Shown: positions 4,848-7,621 of the stretch, piece after piece
Position numbering within the stretch: the stretch's first letter is position 1
Layout of the letters: every line of letters starts with the position of its first letter
DNA from: Desulfobacterales bacterium
GTDB taxonomy: Bacteria; Desulfobacterota; Desulfobacteria; Desulfobacterales; UBA11574
NCBI GenBank assembly: GCA_030145595.1
Contig: JAQYVG010000168.1
Coordinates: forward strand, 1 to 7,621
Direction: 5' to 3'
DNA: 7,621 nt
Notes under the pieces: generated by a model
Told to the model about the DNA's origin: nothing
Databases searched by the model: none
Seen by the model: the letters and a program-made list of their open reading frames with translations, nothing else
Program-made: the position numbers and the translations under genes

Positions 4848-7466
4848 ATGAGTCTTGCCAAAGCAACTCCCATGATAAAGCAGTATCTGTCCATAAAGGA
4901 GCAGTACGCTGATGCCATCCTTTTTTATCGAATGGGAGATTTTTATGAAATGTTTTTTGAGGATGCCCAGGTTGCATCCCGCATACTCGAGATTACTCTG
5001 ACATCCAGGAACAAAAAAGACGAGTTTCCGATTCCCATGTGCGGTATCCCCTACCGTGCCGTCAAAGGATATATCGCCCGTCTCATAGACCATGGACACA
5101 AAGTTGCAATATGCGACCAAATCGAAGATCCGGCCGCAGCCAAAGGGCTGGTAAAACGGGATGTCGTGCGGGTCATTACCCCCGGCATGATCGTTGACGA
5201 TGAATTTTTAGACGAAAAATCCGACAATTATGTTTTTGCCGTAGCTCGCAACAACGATACAGTCGGATTCAGCTATCTGGATATTTCTACGGGGACTTTT
5301 CGGGTATCCCAATCTGAAGACTTAAGTGCGGTTGTTGATGAAGCGTTGCGGGTATCACCCAGTGAAGCCCTTTTCCCGGAGTCCTCCCAAGCCGATCCCT
5401 TTTTTACAGTGATTATCGATGCGTTGTCGGAGAAATCAATAACCTTTTTAGAAGACAGAGCGTTTGAGCACCAACGCTGCCGGGCAAGGCTCATTGATCA
5501 ATTCAAAACCCTTTCCCTGGAAGGATTCGGATGTGAACATCTAAAGGCCGGAGTGCAGGCGGCCGGGGCGCTTATTTTTTATGTAAGGGAAACCCAGAAA
5601 CAGAAACTCGAACATTTAGGAGGCATCGAGACCTATTCATTAAATAATTATCTCATTATAGATGATATAAGCTGCCGAAATCTTGAACTCCTGCAAAACG
5701 TCCACACAGGTTCCAAAAGGGGGACACTCCTTGGTATCATCGACAAGACCGTTACCGCCGTGGGAGGCCGGTTGCTGAAAAGATGGTTAAGGTATCCGCT
5801 GCTGGAAGTCGCCGAGATTAAGTCCCGGCATGAAGCTGTTAAAGAGATGAAAGACCATATTCAGATCCGCAAAAGTATTACCGAGAGCCTTACATCGGTG
5901 TATGACCTCCAGCGCCTCGGGAGTAAAATATCAATGGGGCATTCAAATGCGAAAGATCTAATTGCCCTGAAGCGTTCCATCAACAGTTTTCCCGCTATAT
6001 GGTCCAGGCTGCAGCAGCTTTCTTCCGCGCTTTTTCGATATGATGAAAAGCTTGATGATATTTATGCTCTGGCAGATTTGATTGAAAAGGCGATTCGTGA
6101 AGATGCACCGCCGACGATTCAAGAAGGGGGGATCATCAAGACCGGCTATAACGTGCAGCTCGATGAGTTAATCACCGCCAGCCGGGACGGCAAGGGCTGG
6201 CTTGCTAAATTGGAGGCCGCAGAAAAGCAGACAACCGGAATCAACACCCTCAAGGTCAGGTTCAATAAGGTTTTTGGCTATTACATTGAGATACCTAAAT
6301 CACGTTTCCGAGACGTTCCCTCCCATTATGTTCGCAAGCAGACGCTGGTGAATGCCGAGCGTTACATTACGGATGAGTTAAAGTCGTTTGAATCTAAAGT
6401 CTTGGGTGCTGAAGAGCAGAGGGCGGTTCTTGAATACAAGATATTCAATCAAATCAGACAAGAAATTGTAAACAAGAATGCCGATATCCAGCGGGTGGCT
6501 TCTTTTCTGGCCCGCCTGGACTGCTTGGTGAATTTAGCGGAAGTTGCCGACCAGAATAATTATTGCCGGCCGGAAATGAACATTAACGGCCATATTCTGA
6601 TAGAAGACGGGCGTCACCCGGTGGTGGAAAAGATGATTACCGCCGAACGGTTTGTCCCCAATTCCATCGAGGTTGACGATAATAAGAACCAGATACTCGT
6701 TATAACCGGTCCCAACATGGCCGGCAAATCAACTGTTCTGCGGCAGATAGCCCTGATGGTTTTGATGGCTCAGATGGGATCCTTTGTGCCTGCCGACAAG
6801 GCTTCGATCTGTGTTACCGACAGAATATTTACCCGTGTCGGTGCTCTGGACAACCTCTCCCAGGGACAAAGTACTTTTATGGTGGAGATGCAGGAAACCG
6901 CCAATATACTGCACAATGCTACCCGGAAAAGCCTGGTTATAATGGACGAAATCGGGAGGGGCACAAGTACTTTCGACGGTCTCAGTATTGCCTGGGCTGT
7001 GGCAGAGTATCTGCATGACTTCAAAGGTTTTGGGGTCAAAACTCTTTTTGCAACCCACTACCATGAATTGACCGAGCTGGCTCAAAAAAAGCCTCGGGTA
7101 AAAAATTACAGTATTGCGGTCAAGGAATGGAATGATGAGATCATTTTTCTACGAAAACTGGTTGAAGGCGGCACTAATCGAAGTTATGGAATACAGGTTG
7201 CGCGGTTGGCAGGTATTCCCGATCAGGTAATTGGAAGAGCCAAAAAAATACTTTATCATATAGAAAACAGTGAACAAGGGATTGCAGGTTCTAAGGTTTT
7301 GGCAGCTGGTGAAGGGGTTGCCCCCGAGGCACAGGTGCAGCTTAATCTTTTTCGCAGGCCCGAGCATTTGGTCATCGAGAAGCTGCAAAAGCTTGACATC
7401 TCAAAAATGACGCCGCTGGAAGCGTTGAATTGCCTGGATGAGTTGCATGAAAAGGCCAAAACATAA
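4848..7466 (+). CDS. mutS: DNA mismatch repair protein MutS
   Basis: Complete 872-residue MutS (E. coli 853), the ATPase that recognises mispaired bases and small loops and recruits MutL. Seen: mismatch-binding domain I with Phe32-Tyr33-Glu34 in RMGDFYEMFF, the Phe-x-Glu that stacks on the mismatch; connector and lever regions; the clamp region (roughly 440-550) with FNKVFGYYIEIPKS and VRKQTLVNAERYITDELK; Walker A GPNMAGKST (621-629); Walker B MDE with Asp700-Glu701 followed by GRGTSTFDG; FATHYHEL with His737; and the C-terminal helix-turn-helix region TPLEALNCLDEL. QLNLF (831-835) matches the beta sliding-clamp binding motif. All catalytic residues are present, so it should be active. ATG 4848 is the first in-frame start after an upstream TAA (4824-4826) and fits the family N-terminus, but no clear Shine-Dalgarno precedes it. 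No mutL or mutH is in view. Confidence 0.98.
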   Translation: MSLAKATPMIKQYLSIKEQYADAILFYRMGDFYEMFFEDAQVASRILEITLTSRNKKDEFPIPMCGIPYRAVKGYIARLIDHGHKVAICDQIEDPAAAKGLVKRDVVRVITPGMIVDDEFLDEKSDNYVFAVARNNDTVGFSYLDISTGTFRVSQSEDLSAVVDEALRVSPSEALFPESSQADPFFTVIIDALSEKSITFLEDRAFEHQRCRARLIDQFKTLSLEGFGCEHLKAGVQAAGALIFYVRETQKQKLEHLGGIETYSLNNYLIIDDISCRNLELLQNVHTGSKRGTLLGIIDKTVTAVGGRLLKRWLRYPLLEVAEIKSRHEAVKEMKDHIQIRKSITESLTSVYDLQRLGSKISMGHSNAKDLIALKRSINSFPAIWSRLQQLSSALFRYDEKLDDIYALADLIEKAIREDAPPTIQEGGIIKTGYNVQLDELITASRDGKGWLAKLEAAEKQTTGINTLKVRFNKVFGYYIEIPKSRFRDVPSHYVRKQTLVNAERYITDELKSFESKVLGAEEQRAVLEYKIFNQIRQEIVNKNADIQRVASFLARLDCLVNLAEVADQNNYCRPEMNINGHILIEDGRHPVVEKMITAERFVPNSIEVDDNKNQILVITGPNMAGKSTVLRQIALMVLMAQMGSFVPADKASICVTDRIFTRVGALDNLSQGQSTFMVEMQETANILHNATRKSLVIMDEIGRGTSTFDGLSIAWAVAEYLHDFKGFGVKTLFATHYHELTELAQKKPRVKNYSIAVKEWNDEIIFLRKLVEGGTNRSYGIQVARLAGIPDQVIGRAKKILYHIENSEQGIAGSKVLAAGEGVAPEAQVQLNLFRRPEHLVIEKLQKLDISKMTPLEALNCLDELHEKAKT

Positions 7467-7470
7467 TTAG

Positions 7471-7621
7471 TTTCCATCCATAAATGGCTATTTTTCCGAT
7501 GAGCTGCGTTCTCTCTCCGAGGCGTAGGCTCTACGAGCCGGAGGCCGCGGGTTTCCGCCCTCGACGTACTAAAGTACGCCTCCCCGCCAAATACATGCGG
7601 GACAAGCGGGCGAAAACCCTT
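7471..7621. repeat. Palindrome-rich REP-like intergenic element, probably truncated by window end
   Basis: Begins just after mutS with TTTCCATCCATAAATGG followed by CTATTTTT. It contains several nested inverted repeats: CCAT-AA-ATGG (7478-7487); GGCTC-TAC-GAGCC (7527-7539); GAGGCGTA (7519-7526) against TACGCCTC (7575-7582); a perfect CGTACT-AA-AGTACG hairpin (7565-7578); and an outer pair, 7549-7560 against 7608-7619, with 11 of 12 bases pairing. The GC-rich part differs from the AT-rich ends of the neighbouring genes. I recall similar palindromic elements between genes in Desulfobacterales genomes, but this was not checked. The first small hairpin plus T-run could act as a weak mutS terminator. 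No coding potential is seen. Confidence 0.65.

Noticed and set aside
6708..6734. Ala in Walker A (GPNMAGKST) of MutS as an unusual substitution
   Set aside because: This position is naturally variable (Gly, Ala or Ser) in MutS proteins; the Lys, Ser and Thr that matter are present.

Overview
The window is a compact, all-plus-strand stretch of bacterial chromosome, with eight protein-coding genes and two repeat-bearing intergenic segments. The style of the proteins (a Mut7-C protein, a divergent HD dNTPase, a UPF0280 protein, a HIT hydrolase with an N-terminal WAPWR motif, LapA-like membrane proteins and a full-length MutS), the moderate GC content and the palindrome-rich intergenic repeats suggest a Desulfobacterota (deltaproteobacterial) sulfate-reducer type genome, probably Desulfobacterales. 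That placement is by recollection of family resemblance and was not searched.

Layout. Bases 2-463 are the 3' part of a Mut7-C (PIN-like plus zinc ribbon) gene that begins outside the window. It is followed after 5 bases by a small RimK-like ATP-grasp gene (469-1269). That gene overlaps the next, a dGTPase-family HD phosphohydrolase (1256-2428), by 14 bases. The dGTPase stop abuts the start of a UPF0280 gene (2429-3163). After 120 noncoding bases come a HIT-family hydrolase (3284-3763) and two tandem LapA/DUF1049-like two-helix membrane proteins (3788-4117 and 4137-4511). A 336-base gap with a heptad-repeat hairpin and a weak candidate promoter precedes mutS (4848-7466). The last 155 bases hold a palindromic, REP-like intergenic element that probably runs past the window edge.

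How the genes may work together. The first four genes are packed tightly enough to be one transcript. dGTPase and HIT proteins act on nucleotides and MutS repairs mismatches, so a loose nucleotide-pool and genome-fidelity theme is possible. The ATP-grasp and UPF0280 proteins have no known substrates, and the LapA-like pair points to the envelope, so a single pathway is not demonstrated.

Most notable observations. The lapA-like genes are a recent tandem duplication whose junction can be read at base level: a 24-base unit made of 9 bases of coding end plus 15 bases of the ribosome-binding leader is present three times and supplies the novel C-terminus and stop codon of the first copy. Across the 90 aligned codons, 19 differ and 18 of those change the amino acid, which is unusual for a young duplicate pair. 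No CRISPR array, tRNA, rRNA, transposase or phage gene was seen. No obviously new multi-gene defence or metabolic system could be supported.
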